Assembly (NCBI RefSeq): GCF_012926525.1
Contig: NZ_JABBNI010000008.1
Span: 1 to 64,000 of the forward strand
DNA length: 64,000 nucleotides
DNA from: Clostridium muellerianum
GTDB taxonomy: Bacteria; Bacillota; Clostridia; Clostridiales; Clostridiaceae
Reading direction: 5' to 3'
In this document: positions 16,676 to 26,837 of the stretch, piece by piece
Numbering within the stretch: the first letter of the stretch is position 1
Layout of the letters: every line of letters begins with the position of its first letter
Notes under the pieces: generated by a model
Seen by the model: the letters and a program-made list of their open reading frames with translations, nothing else
Database searches by the model: none
Told to the model about the DNA's origin: nothing
Translations under genes and position numbers: made by a program

Positions 16676-17029
16676 GTGTTGGAGTTTCAAAAGGAACTAT
16701 TAAAAGGTTATATTGACATAATTATAGTATCAGTTCTTCAGAAAAAACCTATGTATGGATATGAAATTTCAAAAGCCATAAAGGAAAAAACAAATGATAG
16801 ATTTGAAATGAAAGAAGCAACATTATATGTATCTTTAAAAAGACTTGAAAAGAGAAATTATTTAGAAGGATATTGGAATGATGATAAAGGTACGGGGGGA
16901 GGAAGAAGAAGATATTACAGAATTACAAAGGATGGCAGAGAATTTTTTAAAGAAAAAGTAAGTGAGTGGGACTTGTTAAAAGAATTATTAAGTACCTTTA
17001 TGGAGGTGTATCGTGATGAAAAAGATTGA
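16676..17029 (+). CDS. PadR family transcriptional regulator
   Basis: 117 residues with the PadR winged helix: KGYIDIIIVSVLQKKPMYGYEISKAI, then LYVSLKRLEKRNYLEGYWND and RRRYYRITKDGREFF. A short C-terminal dimerisation helix follows. Start is GTG 16676 or TTG 16679, both behind AAAGGGGG. The stop overlaps the start of a HAAS-domain membrane protein, the standard PadR partner arrangement. It probably represses its own operon at the three ACTT-N8-AAAGT dyads upstream. Confidence 0.93.
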   Translation: MLEFQKELLKGYIDIIIVSVLQKKPMYGYEISKAIKEKTNDRFEMKEATLYVSLKRLEKRNYLEGYWNDDKGTGGGRRRYYRITKDGREFFKEKVSEWDLLKELLSTFMEVYRDEKD

Positions 17030-17933
17030 TATGTATGTTGATGAAATTTGCCATAACTTTGATGAATCAGATGAGGAAATAGAAACTATAAAAGAGGAGA
17101 TGAAATCTCATTTATATGAAGAAATAGAAGAATTAAAAAAGCAGGGATTTAGTGAGGAAGAAAGCATAGAAAAGTCAATAAAGGCTTTTGGAAAAGAGAA
17201 CAATGTAGTAAAAGAAATGAATACTATTTGGAAAAAGGAAAATGAGTTTACAAAGATTATTTTAAAAGGTGCTCTTGCTACGTGTATAACTGCATGTTTA
17301 TTTATGATTGTGGGGGTATTCTATAGAAGTAATAATTCAGTATATGTAAATAGCACGTCAGAATATACAATAAATGAAGTGCTAAAACAGATAAGTGATA
17401 ATGATAATTTTAAAAAAGATGAAATTGATAAAGTTTTAAATAAATTTAATAATAAAAATAATGATGGATTGTATTATGTAAGAATAGAAAAGCTTAAGAG
17501 TACAGAATATGAGTATAAAAAGGACATATCTAAAAATATGATTGAAAATGCCTATGAAGGTAAAATAATTAAAGGAAACATTGGAATTTATTATAAGGAA
17601 ACAGATTTACAAAAGGAAAAAGATTTAAAAAGCTTATATAAACTTATAGAGACAAAACAAAATCCAGTTAATGTAGCATTTAAAGAAATTGCATATATAC
17701 TATTCTTATTTTCGGGCTTTATTTTATGTATGGCTTTTTATAGTTATATAGGAGAAGTTAGCAAAATTGTTTGTGGTATAGCTATTTTAGATTTTGGACT
17801 TTCAGGATTTATAATAGCATCGGTTGATTTTCCTGGAAACGTAAAATTGGCTACAATTTGTATATGGACAGCTTGCTTATTAGCATTTATAATATTTAAG
17901 ATATGTTTTAATAGAAAGAAAAATCCTGAGTAA
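17016..17933 (+). CDS. HAAS/DUF1700-type membrane protein, PadR partner
   Basis: 305 residues. The N-terminal ~75 form the helical HAAS-like domain (YVDEICHNFDESDEEIETIKEEMKSHLYEEIEEL, FSEEESIEKSIKAFG) that is commonly paired with PadR. One membrane segment near 88-108 (LATCITACLFMIVGVFY) is followed by a ~110-residue extracytoplasmic Lys-rich region, then three C-terminal membrane segments (IAYILFLFSGFILCMAFY, IVCGIAILDFGLSGFIIAS, and TICIWTACLLAFIIFKI). ATG 17016 has GGAGGT 8 bases upstream and is preferred over GTG 17013. Function beyond co-regulation with PadR is unknown. Confidence 0.75.
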   Translation: MKKIDMYVDEICHNFDESDEEIETIKEEMKSHLYEEIEELKKQGFSEEESIEKSIKAFGKENNVVKEMNTIWKKENEFTKIILKGALATCITACLFMIVGVFYRSNNSVYVNSTSEYTINEVLKQISDNDNFKKDEIDKVLNKFNNKNNDGLYYVRIEKLKSTEYEYKKDISKNMIENAYEGKIIKGNIGIYYKETDLQKEKDLKSLYKLIETKQNPVNVAFKEIAYILFLFSGFILCMAFYSYIGEVSKIVCGIAILDFGLSGFIIASVDFPGNVKLATICIWTACLLAFIIFKICFNRKKNPE

Positions 17934-17963
17934 ATATATAATCAAAATTATGTATATTTATGC

Positions 17964-17992
17964 TTGACATATCTTAAATTATAAATTAAAAT
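17964..17992 (+). promoter_or_regulatory. Promoter of carAB
   Basis: TTGACA 17964-17969, 17-base spacer, TAAAAT 17987-17992. It yields a leader of about 260 bases that contains the PyrR site and attenuator. Confidence 0.75.
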
Positions 17993-18036
17993 TATGAATA
18001 AGGAAAAATCAAAGTAAAGAAAATACACTTTAAATT

Positions 18037-18175
18037 GGTCCAGAGAGGCCAGAAAGAGGTATGATGATGTGTTTTTGTTATATAAAAATAAAATGTATAA
18101 ATTTGAATATTGTTTTTAAGGGTAATAGGAAGATTGTTTTTTAAATAGGTAATCTTTTTATTACCCTTTTCGTTT
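18037..18175 (+). promoter_or_regulatory. PyrR-type attenuator upstream of carAB
   Basis: GGTCCAGAGAGGCC at 18037-18050 matches the PyrR-binding loop consensus (ARUCCNGNGAGGYU). A terminator hairpin follows: AAGGGTAATA near 18118 pairs with TATTACCCTT ending near 18169, with an inner GATT/AATC helix and a T-rich tail. PyrR bound to UMP should favour this terminator and so couple carAB to pyrimidine supply. No pyrR gene lies in the window. Confidence 0.88.
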
Positions 18176-18258
18176 AAAGGGTATTATAAGGCCTTCATCA
18201 AAGTGTGTTTTATTGAAAGTGTATTTTTACTAGAGAAAAATTAAGGGAGGGCTATTAT

Positions 18259-19308
18259 ATGAAAGCAAGACTTATATTAGAAAATGGAACAACATTTTAT
18301 GGCAATGCATTTGGCTACTTAAAGGATGGTATTGGCGAGGTTGTATTTAATACTGGAATGACAGGATATCAAGAAGTTCTTACAGATCCTTCTTACTATG
18401 GTCAAATTGTAACAATGACATATCCCCTTATAGGTAACTATGGAATAAACTTAGATGATATGGAATCAAAAACACCAAAGGTTAAGGGATTCATAGTTAG
18501 AGAAAAGTGTAACGCATCAAGTGATTTTAGATCTGAATTGGAATTAGAAGATTACCTAAAACAAAATAATGTTATAGGCTTAGAAGGAATAGATACGAGA
18601 GCTTTAACTAAAATTTTAAGAGATAATGGTACTATGAAAGGCATAATTACATTAGAAGATGTTACTTATAGTGAAGTTAAAAGTAAAATAAAAGCTTTTT
18701 CAAATAGAGGAGCTGTTCAAAGCGTAACTGTTAAGGAGAAGTACGTATTAGAAGGTAGTGGCAAACACATTGCTATTATGGATTTTGGAATAAAACAAAA
18801 TATAATAAGATCATTTTTAAAAAGAGGCTGCAAAGTAACTGTTTTACCAGCAAGTACAAAAGCAGAAGAAGTTTTAGAATTAAATCCTGATTTAATTTTC
18901 CTATCTAATGGGCCTGGAGATCCACAGGATTTGAAAGATGTAATAGAAAACATAAAGAAGATGGTAGGTAAAAAGCCTATTGTAGGAATATGTTTAGGAC
19001 ATCAACTTTTAGCTTTAAGCCTTGGAGGAAAAACAGCTAAACTTAAATTTGGACACAGAGGCTGCAATCATCCAGTTAAAGATTTAGAAGAAAATAAAGT
19101 TCATATAACTTCTCAAAATCATGGTTATTATGTGGACCTGCTTCCAAAGGATATGGAAGTAACTCATGTAAGTGTTAATGATGGGACTATAGAAGGAATG
19201 AAACACAAAAATTTACCTATATTCTCAGTACAATTCCATCCAGAAGCATGTCCAGGACCTAAGGACAGCGATTATATATTTGATAGATTTATGAAGTACG
19301 CAGAATAA
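18259..19308 (+). CDS. carA: Carbamoyl-phosphate synthase small subunit
   Basis: 349-residue glutaminase subunit that supplies ammonia from glutamine to CarB for carbamoyl phosphate, the entry to pyrimidine and arginine synthesis. The N-terminal domain carries FNTGMTGYQEVLTDPSY and GNYGIN. The C-terminal class I glutamine amidotransferase domain carries FLSNGPGDP, the nucleophile Cys in VGICLGHQ, and the His/Glu pair in VQFHPEACPGP. It lies behind a PyrR attenuator and 46 bases ahead of carB. The start has AAGGGAGG upstream. Confidence 0.97.
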   Translation: MKARLILENGTTFYGNAFGYLKDGIGEVVFNTGMTGYQEVLTDPSYYGQIVTMTYPLIGNYGINLDDMESKTPKVKGFIVREKCNASSDFRSELELEDYLKQNNVIGLEGIDTRALTKILRDNGTMKGIITLEDVTYSEVKSKIKAFSNRGAVQSVTVKEKYVLEGSGKHIAIMDFGIKQNIIRSFLKRGCKVTVLPASTKAEEVLELNPDLIFLSNGPGDPQDLKDVIENIKKMVGKKPIVGICLGHQLLALSLGGKTAKLKFGHRGCNHPVKDLEENKVHITSQNHGYYVDLLPKDMEVTHVSVNDGTIEGMKHKNLPIFSVQFHPEACPGPKDSDYIFDRFMKYAE

Positions 19309-19354
19309 AAAGTATAGGTAGTATTTAAATACGTAATTTTGGGAGGTAGCAGAT

Positions 19355-22300
19355 ATGCCATTAAATAGAGATATAAAAAAAGTTTTAGTTATAGGTTCAG
19401 GTCCAATAGTTATAGGACAAGCAGCAGAATTTGACTATTCTGGAACTCAAGCTTGTGAAGCATTGAAGGAAGAGGGAGTAGAAGTTGTATTAATAAATAG
19501 TAATCCAGCAACCATAATGACGGATAAAGAGACAGCGGATAAAGTTTATCTAGAACCATTAACAGTAGAGTTTGTTGAGAAGGTGTTAGAAAAAGAAAGA
19601 CCAGATAGTTTACTTGCAGGTATGGGCGGACAGACAGGACTAAACCTAGCAGTGGAACTTTATGATAAAGGAATACTTGATAAGTATAATGTAAAGGTAA
19701 TTGGAACATCTATAGAATCAATAAAAGAGGGTGAAGATAGAGAACTCTTTAGAAATATGATGAATAGAATAGGTCAGCCAGTTATTGAAAGTGAAATAAT
19801 AACTGACATGGAGAGTGGTAAGGCCTTTGCAAATAAAATAGGATATCCAGTTATAGTTAGACCAGCTTATACTTTAGGTGGTACTGGTGGCGGAATAGCA
19901 GAAAATCAAGAAGAATTAGAAGAAATATTGGAATCTGGACTTCAATTGAGCACTATAGGTCAAGTACTTCTTGAAAAAAGTGTTAAGGGATGGAAAGAAA
20001 TAGAGTATGAAGTAATGAGAGATAGCTTTGGAAACTGCATTACAGTATGTAATATGGAAAATATAGACCCAGTAGGTATTCATACAGGAGATAGTATAGT
20101 GGTAGCGCCAAGCCAAACTTTATCAGATAAAGAATATCAAATGCTTCGATCTGCATCTATAGATATAATAAATGCTGTAGGTATAGAAGGCGGCTGTAAT
20201 GTACAGCTTGCACTAAATCCCAATTCTTTTGAATATGCAGTTATAGAAATAAATCCGAGAGTAAGTCGTTCTTCAGCATTAGCTTCTAAAGCAACTGGTT
20301 ATCCAATAGCAAAAGTAGCAGCAAAGATAGCTTTAGGATATGGCTTAGATGAAATATTAAATGCAGTTACCCAAATGACCTATGCTTGCTTTGAACCATC
20401 ACTAGATTATGTAGTAGTTAAAATTCCAAAGTGGCCTTTTGATAAATTCCAGGGAGCAGATAGGGTACTTGGAACAAAAATGATGGCTACTGGAGAAATT
20501 ATGGCTATAGGAAGTAACTTTGAAGCAGCATTTTTAAAAGGAATAAGATCTCTAGAAATAGGAAAGTATTCATTAGATCATAAGAAATTTAAAGAATTAA
20601 GTATGGCAGAATTAAAGGAAAGAGTTGTGTCGCCTGATGATGAAAGAATATTTGCCTTAGCAGAAATGCTTAGACGTGAATATAGAATAGATAAGATTGT
20701 TCAAATAACAGGTATAGATAAATTCTTTATTGAAAAGTTTAAATGGATTGTTGAAGAAGAACAAAGATTGAAGCTTAGCAGAATAGATGACTTAGATAAA
20801 GAATGGTTTTATAAATTAAAGAAGAAGGGCTTTTCAGACAAAGGTATAGCAGATATGCTCAAAGTAAGCCCTGAAGATATATATAAACTCAGACATATAT
20901 GGGGTATAAAACCAGTTTATAAAATGGTAGATACTTGTGGAGGAGAATTCGAAGCTCTTTCACCATATTATTATTCAACTTATGATACTTATGATGAAGT
21001 GAAGGTGTCATATGAAAAGAAGGTAATGGTTATTGGATCAGGACCAATAAGAATAGGGCAAGGTATAGAATTTGATTATGCTTCAGTGCATTGTGTAATG
21101 GCTCTTAAAAAGTTAGGAATAGAAACAATAATAGTAAATAATAACCCAGAAACTGTTAGTACGGATTTCAATATATCTGATAAATTGTACTTTGAACCAC
21201 TTACAGAGGAAGATGTATTAAATATAATAGAGAAAGAAAATCCTAGTGGAGTAATTCTTCAGTTTGGAGGACAAACAGCTATTAAGCTTGCAGAGTTCTT
21301 AAAAGAAAAAAATATACCAACACTTGGAACTACTGCAGATCAAATAGATATGGCAGAAGATAGAGAAAAGTTTGATGAGTTGCTTGAAAAATTAGAAATA
21401 TCAAGACCTAAAGGAAAAGGAATCTGGAGCATAGAAGAAGGATTGGAAGAAGCTAAAAAACTAGGATTTCCAGTACTTGTAAGACCTTCATATGTAATTG
21501 GAGGACAGGGTATGGAGATAACTCATGATGAAAAAGAGCTTATATACTATTTATCAAATGCTTTTGAAAAGGATAAGAAAAACCCAATACTTATTGACAA
21601 GTATTTAATGGGAAGAGAAATAGAAGTAGACGCTATATCAGATGGAGAAGATGTTTTAATACCAGGTATTATGGAACATTTAGAAAGAGCAGGGGTACAC
21701 TCAGGAGATAGTATAACTATTTATCCAAGTCAGAATATAAGTTCTGATATAAAGGGAAAAATACTTCAGTATACTAAAAAACTTGCTCTAGGAATAGGTA
21801 TAAAGGGTATGATAAATATACAATTTATAGAGTTTGAAGGAAATCTTTATGTAATAGAGGTTAATCCAAGAGCATCAAGAACTGTACCATATATAAGTAA
21901 GGTTAGTAATGTACCTATAGTAGATTTGGCTACTAAAGTAATGCTTGGACATAAACTAAAAGATTTGGGTTATGGCGTAAATGTATATAAAGAACCAGAA
22001 CTTGTATCTGTAAAAGTTCCAGTATTCTCAACACAAAAGCTTCCTAATGTTGAAGTTTGTTTAGGACCTGAAATGAGATCTACAGGAGAAGTTTTAGGAG
22101 TTGGAAAGACAATAGAAGAGGCTCTATATAAAGGTTTTGAAGCGGCTAATATGCTTGCTAAAAAAGAGAAGATCACTGTACTTGCTACTATAAATGATCA
22201 TGATAAGAAGGAATTCTTATCAATAGCAAAAGAAATGCACAAATTAGGAGTTAGGTTTGTGGCAACTAAAAATACAGCAAAGTTTTTAAAAGATGCAGGT

Positions 22301-22561
22301 TTAAAGGTTAAAGAAGTTAGAAAGCTTTCAGAAGAACATCCTAATATAATAGATGCCATAAAAAATGGAGAAGTGGATTTGGTAGTAAATACTCCAACTA
22401 AAGGAAATGATTCCAAAAGAGATGGTTTCCATATAAGAAGAGCTGCTATTGAAAGAAATATAGGAGTAGTAACAGCTTTAGATACTCTTAAAGCAATGGT
22501 AGATGTTAAAATCAAAGGCATAAAATATGAAAATTTAGAAGTATTTGACTTAGCAAAATAA
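19355..22561 (+). CDS. carB: Carbamoyl-phosphate synthase large subunit
   Basis: 1068-residue synthetase subunit. The two homologous halves each begin with a [20 protein letters not shown]-type motif (residues ~8 and ~550). Each carries an ATP-grasp domain ([13 protein letters not shown] and [13 protein letters not shown]), and a C-terminal MGS-like allosteric domain starts near residue 930. The oligomerisation region lies between the halves. Full length compared with the usual ~1070. RBS GGGAGG lies upstream of ATG. The PyrR leader implies pyrimidine-linked control of both subunits. Confidence 0.98.
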   Translation: MPLNRDIKKVLVIGSGPIVIGQAAEFDYSGTQACEALKEEGVEVVLINSNPATIMTDKETADKVYLEPLTVEFVEKVLEKERPDSLLAGMGGQTGLNLAVELYDKGILDKYNVKVIGTSIESIKEGEDRELFRNMMNRIGQPVIESEIITDMESGKAFANKIGYPVIVRPAYTLGGTGGGIAENQEELEEILESGLQLSTIGQVLLEKSVKGWKEIEYEVMRDSFGNCITVCNMENIDPVGIHTGDSIVVAPSQTLSDKEYQMLRSASIDIINAVGIEGGCNVQLALNPNSFEYAVIEINPRVSRSSALASKATGYPIAKVAAKIALGYGLDEILNAVTQMTYACFEPSLDYVVVKIPKWPFDKFQGADRVLGTKMMATGEIMAIGSNFEAAFLKGIRSLEIGKYSLDHKKFKELSMAELKERVVSPDDERIFALAEMLRREYRIDKIVQITGIDKFFIEKFKWIVEEEQRLKLSRIDDLDKEWFYKLKKKGFSDKGIADMLKVSPEDIYKLRHIWGIKPVYKMVDTCGGEFEALSPYYYSTYDTYDEVKVSYEKKVMVIGSGPIRIGQGIEFDYASVHCVMALKKLGIETIIVNNNPETVSTDFNISDKLYFEPLTEEDVLNIIEKENPSGVILQFGGQTAIKLAEFLKEKNIPTLGTTADQIDMAEDREKFDELLEKLEISRPKGKGIWSIEEGLEEAKKLGFPVLVRPSYVIGGQGMEITHDEKELIYYLSNAFEKDKKNPILIDKYLMGREIEVDAISDGEDVLIPGIMEHLERAGVHSGDSITIYPSQNISSDIKGKILQYTKKLALGIGIKGMINIQFIEFEGNLYVIEVNPRASRTVPYISKVSNVPIVDLATKVMLGHKLKDLGYGVNVYKEPELVSVKVPVFSTQKLPNVEVCLGPEMRSTGEVLGVGKTIEEALYKGFEAANMLAKKEKITVLATINDHDKKEFLSIAKEMHKLGVRFVATKNTAKFLKDAGLKVKEVRKLSEEHPNIIDAIKNGEVDLVVNTPTKGNDSKRDGFHIRRAAIERNIGVVTALDTLKAMVDVKIKGIKYENLEVFDLAK

Positions 22562-22581
22562 GGTTTAGTTTAATGAAGAAG

Positions 22582-22614
22582 AGTGATGATGGTTATAGCC
22601 ATCATCACTTTTTT
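22582..22614 (+). terminator. carAB terminator
   Basis: AGTGATGATGG pairs with CCATCATCACT followed by TTTTTT. From here to 22754 the DNA is AT-rich with nothing further identified. Confidence 0.9.
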
Positions 22615-22754
22615 ATATTAGTAGAAGTTTCAATTTTAAATTTCATATATATGAAACTTAAAAATAAATTTTTGAATATATAATGAATATATAAACCTTA
22701 TATTGATTTTTGTTTACAAATATGAAAATATTTTTAATATATTAAAAAACAAAG

Positions 22755-22783
22755 TAGACTTTCTAATAAGTGCATATTATAAT
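22755..22783 (+). promoter_or_regulatory. Promoter of the hydroxyproline locus
   Basis: TAGACT (22755-22760), 17-base spacer, TATAAT (22778-22783). The -10 box is perfect and the -35 box is weak (4/6), which suits an activator-dependent promoter. Confidence 0.5.
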
Positions 22784-22871
22784 ATTATTGTAAATATTAA
22801 GAAAATTACGATGAATAAGAAAATAAAATGATATTTTATTTTTTATGGTTAAGAGGAAATGAGGCAATATT

Positions 22872-23447
22872 ATGATAGAAGATGTAGGTAAAAAAATAAA
22901 AGAACTTAGAACTAACAAAAATTTGACCTTGAAGGAATTAAGTGTAAAAACCAATTTATCTATTGGATTTTTATCACAATTAGAAAGAGGGCTGACAGCA
23001 GTAGCTATAGATTCTTTAAACAATATTGCAAAGGCTTTAGATGTTAATTTATCGTATTTCATAAATGAAGCAAACCATAATAAAAAAATTATACTTAGAA
23101 GTTATGAAAAAGAAGTATTTCAAGTGGAAAATAATCAATTCATACATTATCATTTAACTAATGATATAGAAAATAAAAATCTTTTACCAAGGTTAATAGA
23201 AATACTTCCAACCAGCAGTAAAGAAAGTTTAACTTCTTATCAGCACGAAGGTGAAGAATTTGTTTATGTTTTAGAAGGAATCCTCACATTGTTTATCAAT
23301 AATGAGCAGCAAGAATTGTTTCCTGGAGATAGTGCTCATTATGATTCAAACCTTGTTCATAATTGGGCAAATTATACAAGTAAAATAGTTAAGCTACTTA
23401 CAGTACATACTCCGAATATGTTTAAGAAGGAAACTGAAGAAATGTAG
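22872..23447 (+). CDS. XRE-family regulator with C-terminal cupin domain
   Basis: 191 residues: a helix-turn-helix of the XRE/Cro type at about 4-62 (KIKELRTNKNLTLKELSVKTNLSIGFLSQLERGLTAVAIDSLNNIAKALDV) and a cupin ligand-binding domain at about 115-185 (HEGEEFVYVLEGILTLFINNEQQELFPGDSAHY). It lies 21 bases ahead of the activase and glycyl radical enzyme genes, so it is most likely the local regulator of hydroxyproline use; the ligand could be hydroxyproline or proline (inference). Confidence 0.9.
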   Translation: MIEDVGKKIKELRTNKNLTLKELSVKTNLSIGFLSQLERGLTAVAIDSLNNIAKALDVNLSYFINEANHNKKIILRSYEKEVFQVENNQFIHYHLTNDIENKNLLPRLIEILPTSSKESLTSYQHEGEEFVYVLEGILTLFINNEQQELFPGDSAHYDSNLVHNWANYTSKIVKLLTVHTPNMFKKETEEM

Positions 23448-23468
23448 TACATTAAAGGGGGAATGGAT

Positions 23469-24371
23469 GTGAATTCAAGTACTATAATAAATATCCAAAA
23501 ATATTCTATACATGATGGACCGGGTATTAGAACTACAGTTTTTTTTAAGGGCTGTCCACTTAAATGCTGGTGGTGTCATAATCCTGAAACTCAAAATCCC
23601 CGGCATGAAATAATGTTCTTCGAAGAAAGATGTACAGGATGTGGTATTTGTGCAAAAAGGTGTCCGCAAAATGCTATTTCCATTAAGGAAGGTCATTCTG
23701 TTGTTGATGAAGAAAAGTGTATACTTTGTGGAAAGTGTACTGATTTTTGTCCAAATACTGCAAAAGAGTATGTAGGCCGAGATGTTACAGTATCAGAACT
23801 CATGAAGGAAATAATGAAAGATGAAGTATTTTATGATGAATCTGGTGGAGGTGCTACATTTTCAGGAGGAGAACCACTAATCCATATAGAGTTTTTAAAT
23901 GAGATTTTAAAAAAATGTAAGGAAAAAGGAATTCATACTACAATTGATACCAGTGGCTGTGTGCCTTGGGAGAACTTGGAGCAGATATTAGATAAAGTAG
24001 ATTTATTTTTATATGATATAAAACTTATGGACAATGAAAAACATATTAAATATATTGGCTCAGAAAATACTAATATTCTTGAAAACTTAAAAAAGCTTTC
24101 AGATAATGGGTGTAGAATATTTGTTAGAATGCCTATTATTGCAGGAGTTAATGATGATGATGATAATATAAATTCAGCTATTGAATTTTTATCCCATATA
24201 AATGCAGAACAGATTAATTTATTGCCATACCATAAAATGGGCATGGATAAGTATAGAAGACTAAAAATGACCTATAAATTAACTGGAATGGAAAAACCAT
24301 CAGAGAAAAGTATAGAAGAAATAGCAGATAGGTTTAAAAGATTTGGAATGAAGATTAAGATTGGGGGGTAA
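23469..24371 (+). CDS. hypE: Glycyl-radical enzyme activase (for HypD)
   Basis: About 300-residue radical SAM protein that installs the glycyl radical on its partner. The radical SAM cluster motif is CPLKCWWC (CX3CX2C) near residue 30. An inserted ferredoxin domain has two 4Fe-4S motifs, CTGCGICAKRCP and CILCGKCTDFCP. A SAM-binding GGE motif follows in SGGEPL. I place the start at GTG 23469, 8 bases after AAAGGGGG, rather than ATG 23463, which touches the SD. It lies six bases before the enzyme gene. The symbol follows the naming of the HypD activase, not the NiFe-hydrogenase HypE. Confidence 0.9.
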   Translation: MNSSTIINIQKYSIHDGPGIRTTVFFKGCPLKCWWCHNPETQNPRHEIMFFEERCTGCGICAKRCPQNAISIKEGHSVVDEEKCILCGKCTDFCPNTAKEYVGRDVTVSELMKEIMKDEVFYDESGGGATFSGGEPLIHIEFLNEILKKCKEKGIHTTIDTSGCVPWENLEQILDKVDLFLYDIKLMDNEKHIKYIGSENTNILENLKKLSDNGCRIFVRMPIIAGVNDDDDNINSAIEFLSHINAEQINLLPYHKMGMDKYRRLKMTYKLTGMEKPSEKSIEEIADRFKRFGMKIKIGG

Positions 24372-24377
24372 TTAGTT

Positions 24378-26756
24378 ATGATCACTGAAAGAGTAAAAAA
24401 ATTAAGACAGCAGAGTTTAAATGCAATTCCATGCATTTCAATGGAAAGAGCGCAAATTGAAAGTGAAGTTTACAAAAAATATGAAGGTAAGGTATCTATT
24501 CCTGTGCTTAGGGCGTTGGTTTTAAAAGAACTAATGAGCAAAAAAAAGCTTTATATTAATGATGGAGAATTAATAGTTGGAGAAAGAGGAGAAGAACCTG
24601 CAGCAACTTCAACTTATCCAGAACTTTGTTGTCATACTCTAGAGGATTTTGAGATAATGGACATGAGAGAAAAGATATCCTTCAAGGTAGATGAAGAAGC
24701 TAAAAAGATACAAGAAGAAGTCATAATTCCATATTGGAAAGAAAGATCCATGAGATATAAAATTTTAAACAGCATGACTGAAGAATGGAAGGATTGCTAT
24801 GCAGCAGGATTATTTACGGAATTTATGGAACAAAGAGGTCCAGGTCATACTGCAGGAGATGGAAAGATATATAAGAAGGGATTTTTAGATTTTAAAAATG
24901 ATATTGAAAAAGCTATTTCAAAGCTTGATTATTATGAAGATGATGAAGCTTTAGATAAAAAAAATCAATTGGAAGCTATGAGTATAGCTTGTGATGCAAT
25001 AATGATTTTAGGTAAACGATATTCAGATTATGCTAAAGAATTAGCACAAAATGAAAAAAACGAGGAAAGAAAAAAAGAGCTTTTAAAGATTTCAGAAGTG
25101 TGTAAAAGTGTACCAGCAAATGCTCCAAAAAACTTTAGAGAAGCTCTTCAGATGTATTGGTTTGTTCACTTATGTGTTATATCAGAATTAAATCCATGGG
25201 ATGCTTATAATCCAGGAAGATTAGATCAACATTTAATTCCATTTTATGAAAAGGAAGTGGAAGAAGGTACTTTAACTCGTGAAAAAGCAGAAGAATTACT
25301 GCAGTGTTTCTGGGTTAAATTTAATAATCAACCAGCACCTCCTAAGGTTGGAGTAACTTTAAAGGAAAGTGGAACCTATACGGATTTTGCTAACATTAAT
25401 ATAGGTGGAGTAAGAGCAGATGGCCTAAACGGGGTTAACGATGTAAGTTATCTTTTACTTGATGTAATAGATGAAATGAGATTATTACAACCAAGCTCCA
25501 ATGTACAGATAAGTAAGAAGAGTCCACAAAAATTTGTAAAGAGAGCTTGTGAAATTTCAAGAAAAGGATGGGGGCAACCATCAATGTTTAATGCTGATGC
25601 TGTAGTTCAAGAGTTAGTTAGAGCAGGTAAAACTATAGAGGATGCTAGATGTGGTGGAACTAGTGGATGTGTTGAAGCAGGAGCCTTTGGCAAAGAAGCT
25701 TATATTTTAACTGGATACTTTAATCTTCCAAAGATACTTGAAATAACATTAAATAATGGTGTTGATATAATGACAGGTAAAAAACTTGGTGTTGAGATAG
25801 GAGATGTTACAAAATTTGAAAGTTATGAACAAGTATTTGATGCTTTTAAGAAACAGCTAAAACATTTTGTTGATATAAAAGTTAAAGGAAATAGGATAAT
25901 TGAAAAATTATATGCTACATTAATGCCAGTTCCATTCCTTTCTATAATAACAGATGATTGTATTTCAAAGGGAAAAGATTATAATGTAGGTGGTGCAAGA
26001 TATAATACCAGCTACATTCAAGGAGTTGGTATAGGAACTATTACTGATAGCTTATCAGCCATAAAATATCAGGTATTTGATAAAAAGAATATAACTATGA
26101 AGGAATTAATGGAAGCATTAGAGAATAACTTTGAAGGTCATGAAGATATTTTAAATTTAGTAAAGAATAAGACCCCTAAATATGGCAATGATGATGATTA
26201 TGCAGATGATGTAATGAGAACAATATTTAATGTTTACTACAATGAAGTAAATGGAAGAAAAAATGGAAGAGGTGGAGTTCATAGAATAGATATGCTTCCA
26301 ACTACATGTCATGTTTACTTTGGTTCAGTTATGGGAGCTAGTGCTAATGGAAGAGGCGCTCATGTTCCAGTTTCAGAAGGCATTTCACCTGAAAAAGGTG
26401 CAGATGTAAATGGACCTACAGCAGTAGTTAAATCAGCATCTAAGATGGATCATTTGAGAACTGGAGGAACTTTATTAAATCAGAAATTTGATCCAAGTGT
26501 AGTACAGGGAGAAGAAGGATTAAATAATCTGGCAAGCTTGGTAAGGTCATATTTTACACTAGATGGACATCATATTCAGTTTAATATAGTAAGTAGAGAA
26601 ACTCTTTTGAAAGCTCAAAAAAATCCTGATGACTATAGAGATCTTATAGTTCGTGTTGCAGGATATAGTGATTATTTTAATAATCTTGATAAGGTATTAC
26701 AGGGGGAAATAATAGAAAGAACTGAACAATCCTTTGATGGATGTTCTGTTTGTTAA
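24378..26756 (+). CDS. hypD: Trans-4-hydroxy-L-proline dehydratase (glycyl radical enzyme)
   Basis: 792-residue glycyl radical enzyme. It removes water from trans-4-hydroxyproline to give pyrroline-5-carboxylate. The active-site Cys loop reads GGTSGCVEAGAFGKEAY (Cys-Glu pair as in dehydratase-type members, not the Cys-Cys of pyruvate formate-lyase), and the C-terminal glycyl radical motif is RVAGYSDYFNNL. Long stretches match what I recall of the C. difficile HypD (for example WVKFNNQPAPPKVG and CEISRKGWGQP). The assignment is strengthened by the adjacent proC, whose product reduces the reaction product to proline. Choline lyase and glycerol dehydratase are less likely because no microcompartment or diol genes are present. 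Confidence 0.92.
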   Translation: MITERVKKLRQQSLNAIPCISMERAQIESEVYKKYEGKVSIPVLRALVLKELMSKKKLYINDGELIVGERGEEPAATSTYPELCCHTLEDFEIMDMREKISFKVDEEAKKIQEEVIIPYWKERSMRYKILNSMTEEWKDCYAAGLFTEFMEQRGPGHTAGDGKIYKKGFLDFKNDIEKAISKLDYYEDDEALDKKNQLEAMSIACDAIMILGKRYSDYAKELAQNEKNEERKKELLKISEVCKSVPANAPKNFREALQMYWFVHLCVISELNPWDAYNPGRLDQHLIPFYEKEVEEGTLTREKAEELLQCFWVKFNNQPAPPKVGVTLKESGTYTDFANINIGGVRADGLNGVNDVSYLLLDVIDEMRLLQPSSNVQISKKSPQKFVKRACEISRKGWGQPSMFNADAVVQELVRAGKTIEDARCGGTSGCVEAGAFGKEAYILTGYFNLPKILEITLNNGVDIMTGKKLGVEIGDVTKFESYEQVFDAFKKQLKHFVDIKVKGNRIIEKLYATLMPVPFLSIITDDCISKGKDYNVGGARYNTSYIQGVGIGTITDSLSAIKYQVFDKKNITMKELMEALENNFEGHEDILNLVKNKTPKYGNDDDYADDVMRTIFNVYYNEVNGRKNGRGGVHRIDMLPTTCHVYFGSVMGASANGRGAHVPVSEGISPEKGADVNGPTAVVKSASKMDHLRTGGTLLNQKFDPSVVQGEEGLNNLASLVRSYFTLDGHHIQFNIVSRETLLKAQKNPDDYRDLIVRVAGYSDYFNNLDKVLQGEIIERTEQSFDGCSVC

Positions 26757-26771
26757 TTTAATATATTTAGG

Positions 26772-26837
26772 AAAGGAAGTGAACTTTAGTAAGAAATTAA
26801 TATTTATGGTATGTTTTCTTACTAAAAATAAGTTATG
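26772..26837 (+). promoter_or_regulatory. Hairpin between Shine-Dalgarno and start codon of proC
   Basis: AAAGGAAGTGA (26772-26782) lies over 50 bases before the proC ATG at 26835. Between them TTTAGTAAGAAA (26785-26796) pairs perfectly over 12 bp with TTTCTTACTAAA (26815-26826), with an 18-base loop; eight bases then lead to the ATG. There is no other SD near the start codon. Apart from the stem tip and loop, the sequence is the same as the module at 13684-13747. Confidence 0.65.

Noticed and set aside
24378-26756. Pyruvate formate-lyase, choline TMA-lyase or glycerol dehydratase identity for the glycyl radical enzyme
   Set aside because: The active-site loop has Cys followed by Val-Glu rather than Cys-Cys; no microcompartment or diol genes are present; proC is adjacent and long segments fit HypD.
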